Assembly (NCBI GenBank): GCA_030604905.1
Contig: JAUVVA010000001.1
Location: 1 to 64,000, forward strand
Source: Verrucomicrobiota bacterium
GTDB lineage: Bacteria > Verrucomicrobiota > Verrucomicrobiia > Opitutales > Opitutaceae
Length of the DNA stretch: 64,000 bases
Direction of reading: 5' to 3'
The notes below the pieces were generated by a model. It made no database searches, was not told the origin of the DNA, and saw only the letters and a program-made list of their open reading frames with translations. The translations under genes were made by a program, and so were the position numbers. Numbering within the stretch: the stretch's first letter is position 1; every line of letters starts with the position of its first letter. This document shows positions 51,301 through 58,940 of this stretch, piece by piece.

Positions 51301-51877
51301 CTACTTCTCCGGCGACGGGAACGAGTGGACGCAGCTCGGCGGCTCGTTCTCGCTCAGCGGCCCGCTGCGGGCGGGCTTTTTCTCGGCCGGCGCGGGAGCG
51401 CGCGTCGAGGCGAGTTTCGACCGGGTGCAGGCCACGCCCGCCGTGCCCGCGCTCAGGCAGTGGGCGGAGCAGAATTTCGGCGCGGGTGCGGGCGCCTCCC
51501 TCGACTGGCTCGCGGATCCGGATGGAGACGGTGTGCCGAATCTGGCCGAGTTTGCCTTTGGCGGCCACCCGCTGAGTCCCGGCAGCGCCGCGGCGGTGTC
51601 GCTCGATTTTGCGGACGACAGCCTGCTCGTGTCCTTGCCCCGACGCGTCGGCGGCCTGCCCACCGCGGGCGGCGATCACGAGGCCGACGGGCTCCGTTAT
51701 CGGCTGATGTTTTCCACCGATCTCGCCTCCTGGACGCCGGCCACGCACCACTTCCGCGAGGAGACGGTGCTGCCCGACGCCGGCGGGCTCGAGCAGGCGA
51801 TCTATTCCTGGCGCGAGGACCTTGAGCGTCCCTCGCGACTCTTCGTGCGGGTGGAGGTGGAGGCGCTGCACCGATGA
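48344..51877 (+). CDS. CBM96-heparinase II/III-like polysaccharide lyase
   Basis: This 1177-residue secreted protein has signal peptide LFVSTFTALAASLVGA. A CBM96-like module (about 25-225: ADAYISSHAEAGANFGG, DRHRKIYLRFPL, ITWNNAPAN) comes first. An alpha/alpha-toroid follows (about 240-560), with SRDNWNQVCNAG around N406. A beta-sandwich has the heparinase II/III signature NDSHAHMDAGSFVLD around 626-640. These lyases cut uronic-acid polymers such as alginate or heparin-like chains by elimination; the exact substrate is unknown. Then come a concanavalin-like domain (about 870-1035) and the end module with DPDGDGVPNLAEFAFGG and RYRLMFSTDLASWTPA. It overlaps the next gene by ATGA. Confidence 0.85.
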   Translation: MFFRPLFVSTFTALAASLVGAATHVARTDAAGGADAYISSHAEAGANFGGEARLRVRANTSDDRHRKIYLRFPLAGAPFAASAIETARLELTLQESFNFGANFEARLYGLPQGATGDGAAGWAANSITWNNAPANATGSRSDMAAGARLLGSFTLSGSRSAGTRIALDAETLPAATATALRDFLREDSDGYVTLVITAVTRHETSVSFVSSRGDAAARPALVLGEEAPTPVAPLFSTLAPHPRLILTPAVEARIRAIRATDPLLENLIQVVVAEAERGLLEPVIERRLDDPNETRAWLWRMKDQRRAAMYRVLNMALAYRLDGDERFAARAAQELVTAAGFNGWFPEHFLNIGEMTTWVALGYDWLYDYLTPAQRSAIRQGIVNNGLNPGRGNYEVNASWTQSRDNWNQVCNAGLILGALAVAEHHPELAEFIVRRGVESLKRPLPAYLPDGDWYEGPTYWAYGTTYHGFALDGLKTALGHILDTASAEGYAELGRSGAFHVQTIGPTNLYFNFGDSKEVAYFSPVLFWLGRWFEQPVYAWFQRWVAERDLPRMRRTEPPRLMSDDTLDRFLPFLVIWYDDAGRELSDSDLALDQHFRGKSQIGVMRGNWTDPDATYLAFKGGQANDSHAHMDAGSFVLDALGVRWGVKLGKEHYDNTPGYFDASGPRFQYFRLNNRGHNTLTINNALQRSDRRAMITHFSSQPDVGLAVLDLTPVYQGQAQSVRRGFALVDRSRVLVQDRLEGVAPGALVRWAMFTGAEVSVDGRRATLTQDGRRLFAEILEGPGEFEALSADPQEPYSSTNEGFTQLTLRAPAPVDGRVEWVVLFTPDRGSTPAPAPTLRPLSMALADGPLPAGWSVAQPGGAAVAGETGFALGHFRLSSAGAGLAGAQDAGLLVSREWQGDGEWVVRLQSIQAGQSSALAGLAWRGSDAANAAHAFIGVDRNGRPVWRQRVSPGAATTGAEAAATLIPPIWLKLTRASDMVSGYFSGDGNEWTQLGGSFSLSGPLRAGFFSAGAGARVEASFDRVQATPAVPALRQWAEQNFGAGAGASLDWLADPDGDGVPNLAEFAFGGHPLSPGSAAAVSLDFADDSLLVSLPRRVGGLPTAGGDHEADGLRYRLMFSTDLASWTPATHHFREETVLPDAGGLEQAIYSWREDLERPSRLFVRVEVEALHR

Positions 51878-53817
51878 AACCGCTCGCGATTCTCCCTCCC
51901 GGGTCTTCTGAACTGGCCGCGGTTTCGGCGCCCCGCGGCGCGCGGCCCTCGCCCCGGGTGTTCCCGGTCAACGCGGGCGAACAGACGCTCTTCGAGCACG
52001 AGCCCTCGCGGCTCTTGACGCGTGAGGAGGAGCTCACCCTGCACGTGCGCTGGCGAGGGCCGCACGTCGGCGTCTTGCGGTTTCTCTTCATGGCGCGCGG
52101 TGAGCGAGAGCCTCGTCTCGTGGCCGGCTACACGATCCTGCCCGACTTGTGGGTGACGCTGCGCCTGCCGCTTTCCATCTTCGACATCGACGACCTGCGT
52201 CTGCCCCGCACTCCCGGCGTCTTGACCACGCTCGTCAACGGCCAGCGCCTCGATCCGGCGGAGCTGGATCGGGTGTGTGTGAACGCGCGGGCCGCGGTCG
52301 AGGGCGGCTGCTTCGAGGCCGGGGCCTTGCTGGAGGGGGCGAGGCCGGAGGCCGCCCTCGCGCCGACGCTGCCCGTGGTGGATCCGCTCGGTCAGTGGAT
52401 GGCGCGCGATTGGTCCGGGCGGACCCGGAGCATCGAGGAGATGCAGACGCGCCTGCGGCGCGAGCTGCGGCTCGTGCGTCGCTTTGCCCGGGCGCGGCCG
52501 GAGCCGCCAGTGGCCCACCGGGTGGAGCAGACGGACGGTCGCTGGGCTTTCGTGGACCCGGAGGGGCGGAGATTTTTTAGCCTCGGCATCAACTGCATAA
52601 GCCACGCGCAGTCCGGGCCGATGCCTCCCGCGATGGAGAGCCTGCTCGTCGGGAGGCCGCGTCAGGTCGAGCGCTTGATCGGCGGCGTGGAACAATACTC
52701 GTTTCAGGCGGAGAATCTGCGGCGGGCCTTTGGCGAGGCCGCCTATGAATCGTGGGCCGAGCTGACGGAGTCGCGCCTGCGCCGTTGGGGAATCAACACG
52801 GTCGGCAACTGGAGCGACGAGGCTTTCCTCGCCCGCAGCCGGCTGCCCCATGTGTGGGGCTGGCCCGCCTTTCCCCGCACCGCCACGCGTTTGTTCCGCG
52901 ATTTGCCGGATGTGTTTTCGCCGGATTATGAGATCGAGGCCCGGCGTTGCGCGGAGGCCCTGCGGCCGCGCGCGGCGGACGGGCGCCTGTTGGGCGCCTT
53001 CATGATGAACGAGCCGCACTGGGCTTTTGGCCGCTTTAATCTGGCGGCCGAGATGCTGGTCGCGAACCCCGGCACGCACACGCGGCGCCGCCTGGCGGCC
53101 TGGATGGCGGAGCGCTACGGCGGCGACGCCGCCGCGCTGGCGCGGGCCTGGGGCGGGCGGGCGACGGGCTTCGAGGAGTTCGAGCGTCGCGTGTGGCCGG
53201 ACCTTGCGCGCGCGGGCGGGCGGGTGGAGGAGGATCTTTGGGAGTTCTCGCGGCTGATCGTGCGGCGCTTCGTCGGGGTGCCGGCCGAGGCGGCCCGGGC
53301 CGTGGCGCCCGCCGTTTTGAATCTCGGGGTGCGTTACGCCTGGCTGGCCTCGCCGCTCCTGCTGGAGGGGGCGGAGCATTTTGACGTGTATACGGTAAAC
53401 AACTACTCCGCGAACGCACCGGTCGATACCATCCGCGAGATCGGCGCGGCGACGGGACGGCCGGTGTTGGTTGGCGAATTTCATTTCGGCGCGCTGGACC
53501 GCGGTTTGCCGAGCGCGGGACTGCGCGCGGTGGCGACGCAGGCGGACCGGGCGGTGGCGATCCGGCGTTACGTGGAGACGCTGGCGGCCGAGCCTTGGGC
53601 GGTGGGCGCGCATTACTTCCAGTTGAACGACCAGCCCCTGCTGGGGCGCTTCGACGGCGAGAACTACCAGATCGGCTTGGTGGATGTGTGCCACCGGCCT
53701 TACCGCGAGGTGTGCGCCGCGTTTCGCGCGGCGAGCCGCGCGATCCCGGAGGTCCGCGCCGGCCGCCGCGCGCCCTTTGACGGGGCGTTCAAGGAGATCC
53801 CGCGCGTGTCCTTGTGA
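51874..53817 (+). CDS. GH50-like beta-agarase-type glycoside hydrolase
   Basis: This 647-residue protein has no signal peptide, so it is likely cytoplasmic. An N-terminal beta-sandwich (about 1-160) precedes a TIM barrel that opens RWAFVDPEGRRFFSLGINCI. E380 in GAFMMNEPHWAF is the likely acid/base and E535 in PVLVGEFHFGALD the likely nucleophile. The order and wording match GH50/GH42-like agarases. An agarase role is not assured, because the gene is translationally coupled (ATGA) to a uronic-acid-type lyase and lacks export. It may process oligosaccharides released by that lyase. No terminator of its own was found; the hairpin at 53955 favours the opposite strand. Confidence 0.77.
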   Translation: MKPLAILPPGSSELAAVSAPRGARPSPRVFPVNAGEQTLFEHEPSRLLTREEELTLHVRWRGPHVGVLRFLFMARGEREPRLVAGYTILPDLWVTLRLPLSIFDIDDLRLPRTPGVLTTLVNGQRLDPAELDRVCVNARAAVEGGCFEAGALLEGARPEAALAPTLPVVDPLGQWMARDWSGRTRSIEEMQTRLRRELRLVRRFARARPEPPVAHRVEQTDGRWAFVDPEGRRFFSLGINCISHAQSGPMPPAMESLLVGRPRQVERLIGGVEQYSFQAENLRRAFGEAAYESWAELTESRLRRWGINTVGNWSDEAFLARSRLPHVWGWPAFPRTATRLFRDLPDVFSPDYEIEARRCAEALRPRAADGRLLGAFMMNEPHWAFGRFNLAAEMLVANPGTHTRRRLAAWMAERYGGDAAALARAWGGRATGFEEFERRVWPDLARAGGRVEEDLWEFSRLIVRRFVGVPAEAARAVAPAVLNLGVRYAWLASPLLLEGAEHFDVYTVNNYSANAPVDTIREIGAATGRPVLVGEFHFGALDRGLPSAGLRAVATQADRAVAIRRYVETLAAEPWAVGAHYFQLNDQPLLGRFDGENYQIGLVDVCHRPYREVCAAFRAASRAIPEVRAGRRAPFDGAFKEIPRVSL

Positions 53818-53848
53818 GTGGGCGGAAGGCGGGGTGGGCGAGCGGGAG

Positions 53849-53920
53849 CGGACGGCCCCGCGAGGTCTCGTCTGCGGCGATGCCATCTCCGCGCATCCGC
53901 GCTCCGTCGGCACGAAATAC
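53849..53920. repeat. Intergenic repeat family C, copy 1
   Basis: A 72-bp stretch beginning CGGACGGCCCCGCGAGG, with the core GCGGCGATGCCATCTCCGCG and the end TCGGCACGAAATAC, matches 57381-57452 without gaps at most positions. Both copies lie just after a plus-strand gene and before a convergent minus-strand gene. Confidence 0.7.
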
Positions 53921-53954
53921 CTTGGGGCCGTCCATCGTTTCCTTGGGAATGCGC

Positions 53955-53993
53955 TAAAGAAAACGGCCGGAAGCGCGAAGGCTTCCGGCCGGT
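53955..53993 (-). terminator. Rho-independent terminator of the autotransporter-strand gene
   Basis: CGGCCGGAAGC pairs perfectly with GCTTCCGGCCG around GCGAAG. On the minus strand it is followed by TTTTCTTT. It lies about 27 bp after the stop at 54020. Confidence 0.88.
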
Positions 53994-54019
53994 GAGGTGC
54001 AGGCGAAGAGAAACGCGGA

Positions 54020-55972
54020 TCAGGCGCGGCGGCGACGGCGCGAGGCGGCGAAGCCCAGGCCCGCGAGACCCGCGAGAGCCGCGAAGGCGGAGGGTTCGGG
54101 GATGGCGGTGATCTGGAAGGACAGACTGTTCGCCCCGAGTATGAAATCACCGGCGTAGCCGGGGGCGAGAAGCGCGCTAAACTGGCTGGCAGATGTGAAG
54201 GTGGTCGAAGCGAAGCTCAGCAGTGTGTAGGTGCCCAGCGATCCGCCGTTGAGGTCGAAGAGCAGGGTTGCGGATCCGGTGCGGGTGAGGGCGCCGGAAA
54301 GAGCAAGCAGCGCGGTCTCATTGCCCGGGGTTCCGAGATCGAAGGACACGGTGGCTCCGTTTGAGGCGGCAAGCGAGGCCGCGCCCGCGGAGAAGCTGCG
54401 CATGTCCAAGACGGCCGTGTTGCCGGTCAGGCTGATGGCGCTGTTGGGGGAGAGCGCGTTGTTAGCCCCGATTGCTAACGTCCCTTCGGAAATGGTCGTG
54501 GCGCCGGAGTAGGTGTTTGCGCCCGCGAGTATCTGGGTCCCCAAGCCGGTTTTAGTGATGGCGACTACACCGCTGGTGGTGAGCCCCAGCGCAGATCCAT
54601 ACGACGAACCGTTGGCGATCACGCCGGAGAAGGTGCTCACGTCATTCTGCTGCGGGTTGATGGTGAGCGTGGCGGTCGTGCTGACATTGGCGAGATTTGT
54701 GACCACGCCGTCGCCGGAGAGGGATCGAATCTGCGGGGCGCGTGAATTCGAAGCGTCCGACAGATTGAAAAATCCGCCGGATTCGACGGTCACGTTGGGC
54801 TGGGCGCCCCCGGTGGTGCCGAAGGGGTTGCCTGTGGCAAAGGTGGTGATCACGTTTTGTCCGATGGTGAACCCCGAGCCGGAAGCGAAGGTGGAGCCGG
54901 CGCCGAAGTTGACAGTGGTGTAGTCGCTCGCGGTGCCCTCGCTGCCGCGGACAAAGCGAATTGTTCCATTCGTGACATTGATAGACGGGGCCCCGCTGCT
55001 TTGTAGGAACCTGAAGCTCTCGTTTCCGCCGACCAAGCTGTTGGCGCCGGTTAGGAACCGTCCGAGGGATACCGTGCGTGTGCCACCGCTAAGATCGAGA
55101 TTGCCGCCACCGTGGGTGTAGCGGCCGTTCAGCGCGCTTATGGCGGAGTTCACGGCGAAGTTGCCTGTTACGGTGGTCGTCGGAGCAACCACCGCCGAGC
55201 TGCTGGCGCCAAAGATTGTTCCGCCGTTGATCGTGAGATTACCCGTTCCGATGGAACTCGAGGTCACGTTGCCGCCCGAAACCACGGGTCCGGTGTTGTG
55301 GAGGCGGAGGGAGCTTCCGGCGTTGAGGATCACGCCGCCCGTAAACGTGTTCAGGGCGTTCAGGTAGACCGGGCTGAGCGGGGACCCTGCAGTGCCCTCG
55401 ATCGTGAGGCGCCCGGAACCGGAAATCACCGAGTTAACAACGATCTGGGAGGTGCTGGCAGCGGCGGTGCCGGTCGTCCAGGTTTGGTTCGCGGATAGAG
55501 AAACGGGGGCGGTGGTGTTGATGGTCAGGACGCGTTCGCCGTTTGCCAGATTGATACCGGAGGCTCCGAGAGTGAGGGAGGATCCGGAGTTGCCGCTGAT
55601 CTGTAGATTGGTCCCGGGATTGTTGGTGTAGGTAATACCCGCGATTTGAAAGTTGACGTTTGCCGAGATGGTGGAGGTGGCGGACGTCGCCGTGTTGATT
55701 GAAGAGAATCCGGCGATCTCCGAGCTGGTCGGGGCCACGCCCCCGGTCCACGCGGCCCCCGTGTCGAAAGCGGCGTTGGAGTTGGCTCGGCCGATAACGC
55801 TCTGCGCGGTGGCAGACGTGGCAAGGCCGGCTGCGGCGAGGGCCGATAGCAGAGCGGCGGCGGCTTTGTAGTTTTTGCGCGGATACGCAACGAGGGCGGG
55901 GGGGCGTTGGTTGGTCATGGAGGCAACAGGGACGAGGGTGGACGTGGAAGAGGCGGGGTTGGGGGTTTTCAT
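54020..55972 (-). CDS. Autotransporter-strand repeat PEP-CTERM protein
   Basis: This 650-residue exported protein has a long N-terminus and hydrophobic core AAAALLSALAAAGLATSATAQ. The body is a continuous beta-solenoid-like array of Gly/Ser/Thr/Asn strands. A standard autotransporter-associated strand occurs late (ILAGANTYSGATTISEGTL), and NAAFDTGAAWTGGVAP is at the start. The tail AIPEPSAFAALAGLAGLGFAASRRRRR is a PEP-CTERM signal. No outer-membrane autotransporter barrel is present, so export is by Sec plus exosortase. It could be a structural surface layer or matrix protein. Base composition is lower in GC than the neighbouring genes. ATG 55918 is an alternative start with the same signal. 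It is divergent from the oxidoreductase at 56182. Confidence 0.87.
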   Translation of the reverse strand: MKTPNPASSTSTLVPVASMTNQRPPALVAYPRKNYKAAAALLSALAAAGLATSATAQSVIGRANSNAAFDTGAAWTGGVAPTSSEIAGFSSINTATSATSTISANVNFQIAGITYTNNPGTNLQISGNSGSSLTLGASGINLANGERVLTINTTAPVSLSANQTWTTGTAAASTSQIVVNSVISGSGRLTIEGTAGSPLSPVYLNALNTFTGGVILNAGSSLRLHNTGPVVSGGNVTSSSIGTGNLTINGGTIFGASSSAVVAPTTTVTGNFAVNSAISALNGRYTHGGGNLDLSGGTRTVSLGRFLTGANSLVGGNESFRFLQSSGAPSINVTNGTIRFVRGSEGTASDYTTVNFGAGSTFASGSGFTIGQNVITTFATGNPFGTTGGAQPNVTVESGGFFNLSDASNSRAPQIRSLSGDGVVTNLANVSTTATLTINPQQNDVSTFSGVIANGSSYGSALGLTTSGVVAITKTGLGTQILAGANTYSGATTISEGTLAIGANNALSPNSAISLTGNTAVLDMRSFSAGAASLAASNGATVSFDLGTPGNETALLALSGALTRTGSATLLFDLNGGSLGTYTLLSFASTTFTSASQFSALLAPGYAGDFILGANSLSFQITAIPEPSAFAALAGLAGLGFAASRRRRRA

Positions 55973-56023
55973 TCAGGAGCATTTATCCCGAATTCCCGAC
56001 CAATTCCAAGAAAAACTAGGACC

Positions 56024-56047
56024 GATTTGTGCAAAATATCGCAAATC
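56024..56047. promoter_or_regulatory. Inverted repeat in divergent promoter gap
   Basis: GATTTGTG and CGCAAATC (7 of 8 pairs) flank CAAAATAT in the gap between the genes at 55972 and 56182. The AT-rich centre and the position suggest an operator. The protein that binds it is unknown. Confidence 0.4.
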
Positions 56048-56181
56048 TTGCTTGGCACCCGTGCGGGATCGGGCAGCTTGGTGGCCTAGCTCCCTTGCCA
56101 GAAGGGAGGCGAAACCACGGCGCGGGCGGTCCCCGCGGCCGGATCGCGCCTCCGCTCCTGACCTTCTTTACCGGCGTTTCC

Positions 56182-57279
56182 ATGAAATCTCTTTCCGAAA
56201 TTCGCGATGCGGCTGCAGCCCCCCTTTCTGCTCCGCGGCACCCGGGGGCTTCGTGCCCGGTGGGTCTGGTCATCCTCGGGGCCAACTTTGGCGCAAAGAT
56301 CGCGCGGCAGCTGGCGGAGACCGCCGGGCCTGTGCGGGTGGCCGGCGTGTGTGATCTCGATCAAGCCAAGGCCGCGGCCCTGGCGGGCGAGCTGCGGGTG
56401 AAGGCGTTTTCAGGGCTCGACGCGGTGCTGGCCGACGAGACGGTCGAGGCGGTGGGCCTCTTCACCGGTCCGATCGGCCGCGGGCGCTTGATCGAGCGGA
56501 TCGTGGGCGCGGGCAAGCACGTGATGACGACCAAGCCTTTCGAGCTGGATCCGGAGGCGGCGCAGCGCGCCTTCGAGGCGGCGGAGCGGGCGGACCGGGT
56601 GCTGCATCTCAATTCCCCGGCGCCCTCGCCGGCTCGCGACCTCGCGGCTATCCGCGGATGGCTCGGGGACGGAACGCTGGGCCGTCCGGTGTCGATGCAG
56701 GCGCGCACCTGGGCGGACTACCGCGAGCGCGCCGACGGCTCCTGGCTGGACGACCCGCTGCGTTGTCCGGGCGGTCCGCTTTTCCGCCTCGGTGTGTATT
56801 TTCTCAACGACTTCGCTCCCCTTGCGGGTGTGCCGACGGAGGTGCTGGTGCAGCATTCGCGCGTGCGGACCGGCCGGCCGACGGCGGACAACGCCCAGAT
56901 CTCGATCCGATACGACAACGGCGCGCTCGGGACGGTTTTTGCGAGTTTTTGCGTCGGTGACGGCGAACCCTACCGCGACGAGGTGTTTCTGGCCTGCGAA
57001 CACGGCTCGGTGCGGCGCTGGATGCTGCGGACCGGCAGCGTGGACATGCACGAGGACCGCGCGGTGGTGGAGCTGCACCGGCCGGGCAAGGTGGTCGAGC
57101 GCGTCACGACGGCTCCGGGGGACTATGCGGGTTGGTATCGCTGGGATGCGTTTCACGCCGCGGTGCGCGGCTTCCCCGGCGTGGTGCGCCGCGATGGCCA
57201 TGCGACCGTGGCCGGGGTGCGCCTGCTGGCGGCGATGGCCCGATCGGCGGCGTCGGGCAAAATCGAATATCTGGGTTGA
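56182..57279 (+). CDS. Gfo/Idh/MocA-family oxidoreductase
   Basis: This 365-residue cytoplasmic NAD(P)-dependent sugar or inositol dehydrogenase-like protein starts at ATG 56182. The Rossmann fold is slightly unusual: VGLVILGANFGAKIARQLAE, with GANFG in place of GxGxxG. The usual EKP catalytic motif reads MTTKPFELD, with Thr for Glu, and the Lys is kept. The C-terminal domain has RLGVYFLNDFAPLAG, QISIRYDNGALGTVFASF and DAFHAAVRG. Members oxidise, reduce or rearrange sugars; here a sugar from the polysaccharides is likely. It stands alone, divergent from the PEP-CTERM gene and convergent with LacI. Confidence 0.85.
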   Translation: MKSLSEIRDAAAAPLSAPRHPGASCPVGLVILGANFGAKIARQLAETAGPVRVAGVCDLDQAKAAALAGELRVKAFSGLDAVLADETVEAVGLFTGPIGRGRLIERIVGAGKHVMTTKPFELDPEAAQRAFEAAERADRVLHLNSPAPSPARDLAAIRGWLGDGTLGRPVSMQARTWADYRERADGSWLDDPLRCPGGPLFRLGVYFLNDFAPLAGVPTEVLVQHSRVRTGRPTADNAQISIRYDNGALGTVFASFCVGDGEPYRDEVFLACEHGSVRRWMLRTGSVDMHEDRAVVELHRPGKVVERVTTAPGDYAGWYRWDAFHAAVRGFPGVVRRDGHATVAGVRLLAAMARSAASGKIEYLG

Positions 57280-57380
57280 TCCGCTCGGCGCTTCAGCCGA
57301 CATGCGCACCGGGTGATCTCGCGGCATCTATCAGCGGGACCGTCGCGCCCGGCTCCGCCCGGCGCGCGGGCACCCGAGGC

Positions 57381-57452
57381 CGGACGGTCCTGCGGGCCAC
57401 CGCCCGCGGCGATGCCATCTCCGCGCCACCGCGCTCAGTCGGCTCGAAATAT
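57381..57452. repeat. Intergenic repeat family C, copy 2
   Basis: CGGACGGTCCTGCGGGCCAC, the core GCGGCGATGCCATCTCCGCG (20 bases identical to copy 1) and the end TCGGCTCGAAATAT match 53849-53920. It sits between the oxidoreductase and the convergent LacI gene in a 247-bp gap that holds no gene. Confidence 0.7.
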
Positions 57453-57526
57453 CCGGGTATTGTTCGCCCTGCGGGCTCCCCCTCCGCCTGCGTCTCCTGG
57501 CTACGCCATCCCCGCTTGATCCCGCC

Positions 57527-58618
57527 TCAGGTCGTCGCGCGGGTGGTGTCGCCCTGCACGAGGTGGGTCGGTAGCAGCAGGCTCACGCCGGAGGACACGG
57601 CGCGGAGGGCGCGCTGGGCGAGAAGGTGCACGGCGGCGGCACCGAGCGCCTCGTCATCGGTCTCGGCGGAGGTCGGGTGGAGAATGCCGGACTGCCGGAC
57701 GCGCACGCCGCCATGGCAGCCGGTCACGCTGACCTGACCGGGGACCTCGACTCCGACGGAGCGGAGGGCGAGCGCGAGGGCCTGGGCCAGCACGAAACTG
57801 GAGCAGACCCAGGCCTTGACGCCGGAGCGAACGCGGGCTCGCACGGCCGGGAGGTGAGCCGCGAGATCCGGCGGAAGAAAGGAGGCGGCGGCCGCGTCGG
57901 GCACGGTGATGAGATCCTCGGCGGCAAAGGGCAGACCGATCTCCGTCAATGCGGCGACAAAGGCGCCATAACGGGTGCGGGCCCAGCTGAAGCTGGGGCT
58001 GAAGCCAAAGAAACCGAGGCGCTTGTGTCCCTCGGCGGCGAGGTGGGCGACGATCTGGCGCAGGCCCATGTCCTCGTCGGGCCCGACCACGTCGACCGGC
58101 AGGCCGGGGTAGCGGTGGACGATGGAGATGGCGGGACGATCCGCCGCGACGCGGGCGACGACCTCCTCGGGCCAGCGGTGAATGAAGATCACGCCGGCGA
58201 GATCCGGGAGCCGCAAGGCGGGGGGAGTGCGGCCGGGCTGAAAGAGCTCGGCCGCTTCCTCGGGTGTGCAGTGGTGGGAGAAAACACCGATGTTATGCGC
58301 CTGGGCGGAGCGGCTGATGCCGGCGAGGTAGCCTTGTTGACTGGCGCTGCTGACGGACTGGGCGAGCGTGAGCAGGTGGCGGATGCGGCCCGAGGCTCCC
58401 TCGGCGGCGGCCTTGGCTTCGGCTCGGCCTCGGACCGCGTAGCCGAGGCGGGCGGCCTCGGTCTGCACTTTGAGACGGGTGGCGGGATGGATGCCGGGGT
58501 GATCGCGAAGGGCGCGGGAGACGGTGGAGATGGCGATCCCCAGCGAGCGGGCGATGGACTCGAGGTTCGCAGGGGGGGAGTCGACGGGGGAGGGCTTGGT
58601 CTGGGCGCGGCGTGGCAT
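57527..58618 (-). CDS. LacI-family transcriptional regulator
   Basis: This 363-residue regulator starts at ATG 58618; the ORF-track start at 58660 is a TTG. The HTH is LESIARSLGIAISTVSRALRDH and the linker is AARLGYAVRGRAEAK, without the usual NP hinge motif. The effector domain has IGVFSHHCTPEEAAELF, ISIVHRYPGLPVDVVGPDEDMG and VSVTGCHGGVRVRQSG. It ends with SLLLPTHLVQGDTTR, a classic LacI end. It is 75 bp downstream of the small gene at 58694 on the same strand and may be cotranscribed with the secreted proteins above it. It is not close to the other three LacI proteins in the window. Confidence 0.9.
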   Translation of the reverse strand: MPRRAQTKPSPVDSPPANLESIARSLGIAISTVSRALRDHPGIHPATRLKVQTEAARLGYAVRGRAEAKAAAEGASGRIRHLLTLAQSVSSASQQGYLAGISRSAQAHNIGVFSHHCTPEEAAELFQPGRTPPALRLPDLAGVIFIHRWPEEVVARVAADRPAISIVHRYPGLPVDVVGPDEDMGLRQIVAHLAAEGHKRLGFFGFSPSFSWARTRYGAFVAALTEIGLPFAAEDLITVPDAAAASFLPPDLAAHLPAVRARVRSGVKAWVCSSFVLAQALALALRSVGVEVPGQVSVTGCHGGVRVRQSGILHPTSAETDDEALGAAAVHLLAQRALRAVSSGVSLLLPTHLVQGDTTRATT

Positions 58619-58693
58619 GCGTGATGGCCGCGAGCGTGGGGCCACACGCGCCGAGGTCAACGCAAGGGGAGGAGCGCGAAAAGGCGGCCGGAT

Positions 58694-58915
58694 TCAGTCG
58701 CGGCCGGCGAAGGAGGCTTCGCGGCCGGGCCGAGCGAGGTGGGCGGAGAGCTCGTGCACGCTGAGCTCGTTGCGCAGCCGGTGGGCGAGCTTGATGATGA
58801 TTTGCTCGGTTTCGGGCGGCGTGCCGGGTATGCCGAGGAAAATCTCCAGCCGCTCGATCTGCGCGGCGAGGGAACGAATGTGTTCGGGGTAGTGGTTCCA
58901 GGCGGGCCGGTTCAT
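58694..58915 (-). CDS. Small hypothetical protein, 73 residues
   Basis: This is a short protein starting at ATG 58915 with MNRPAWNHYPEHIRSLAAQIERLEIFLGI, then TEQIIIKLAHRLRNELSVHELSAHL. The sequence reads as two amphipathic helices and could form a helical hairpin or coiled coil. The longer ORF to 59158 was rejected because its first 80 residues are Pro/Ser-rich antiframe sequence over the next gene. It follows the lipoprotein gene by 25 bp, which supports it as a real third gene of that unit. No family is recognised. Confidence 0.55.
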   Translation of the reverse strand: MNRPAWNHYPEHIRSLAAQIERLEIFLGIPGTPPETEQIIIKLAHRLRNELSVHELSAHLARPGREASFAGRD

Positions 58916-58940
58916 CGCTGGGGGCAAGGCGAAGGCAGGT

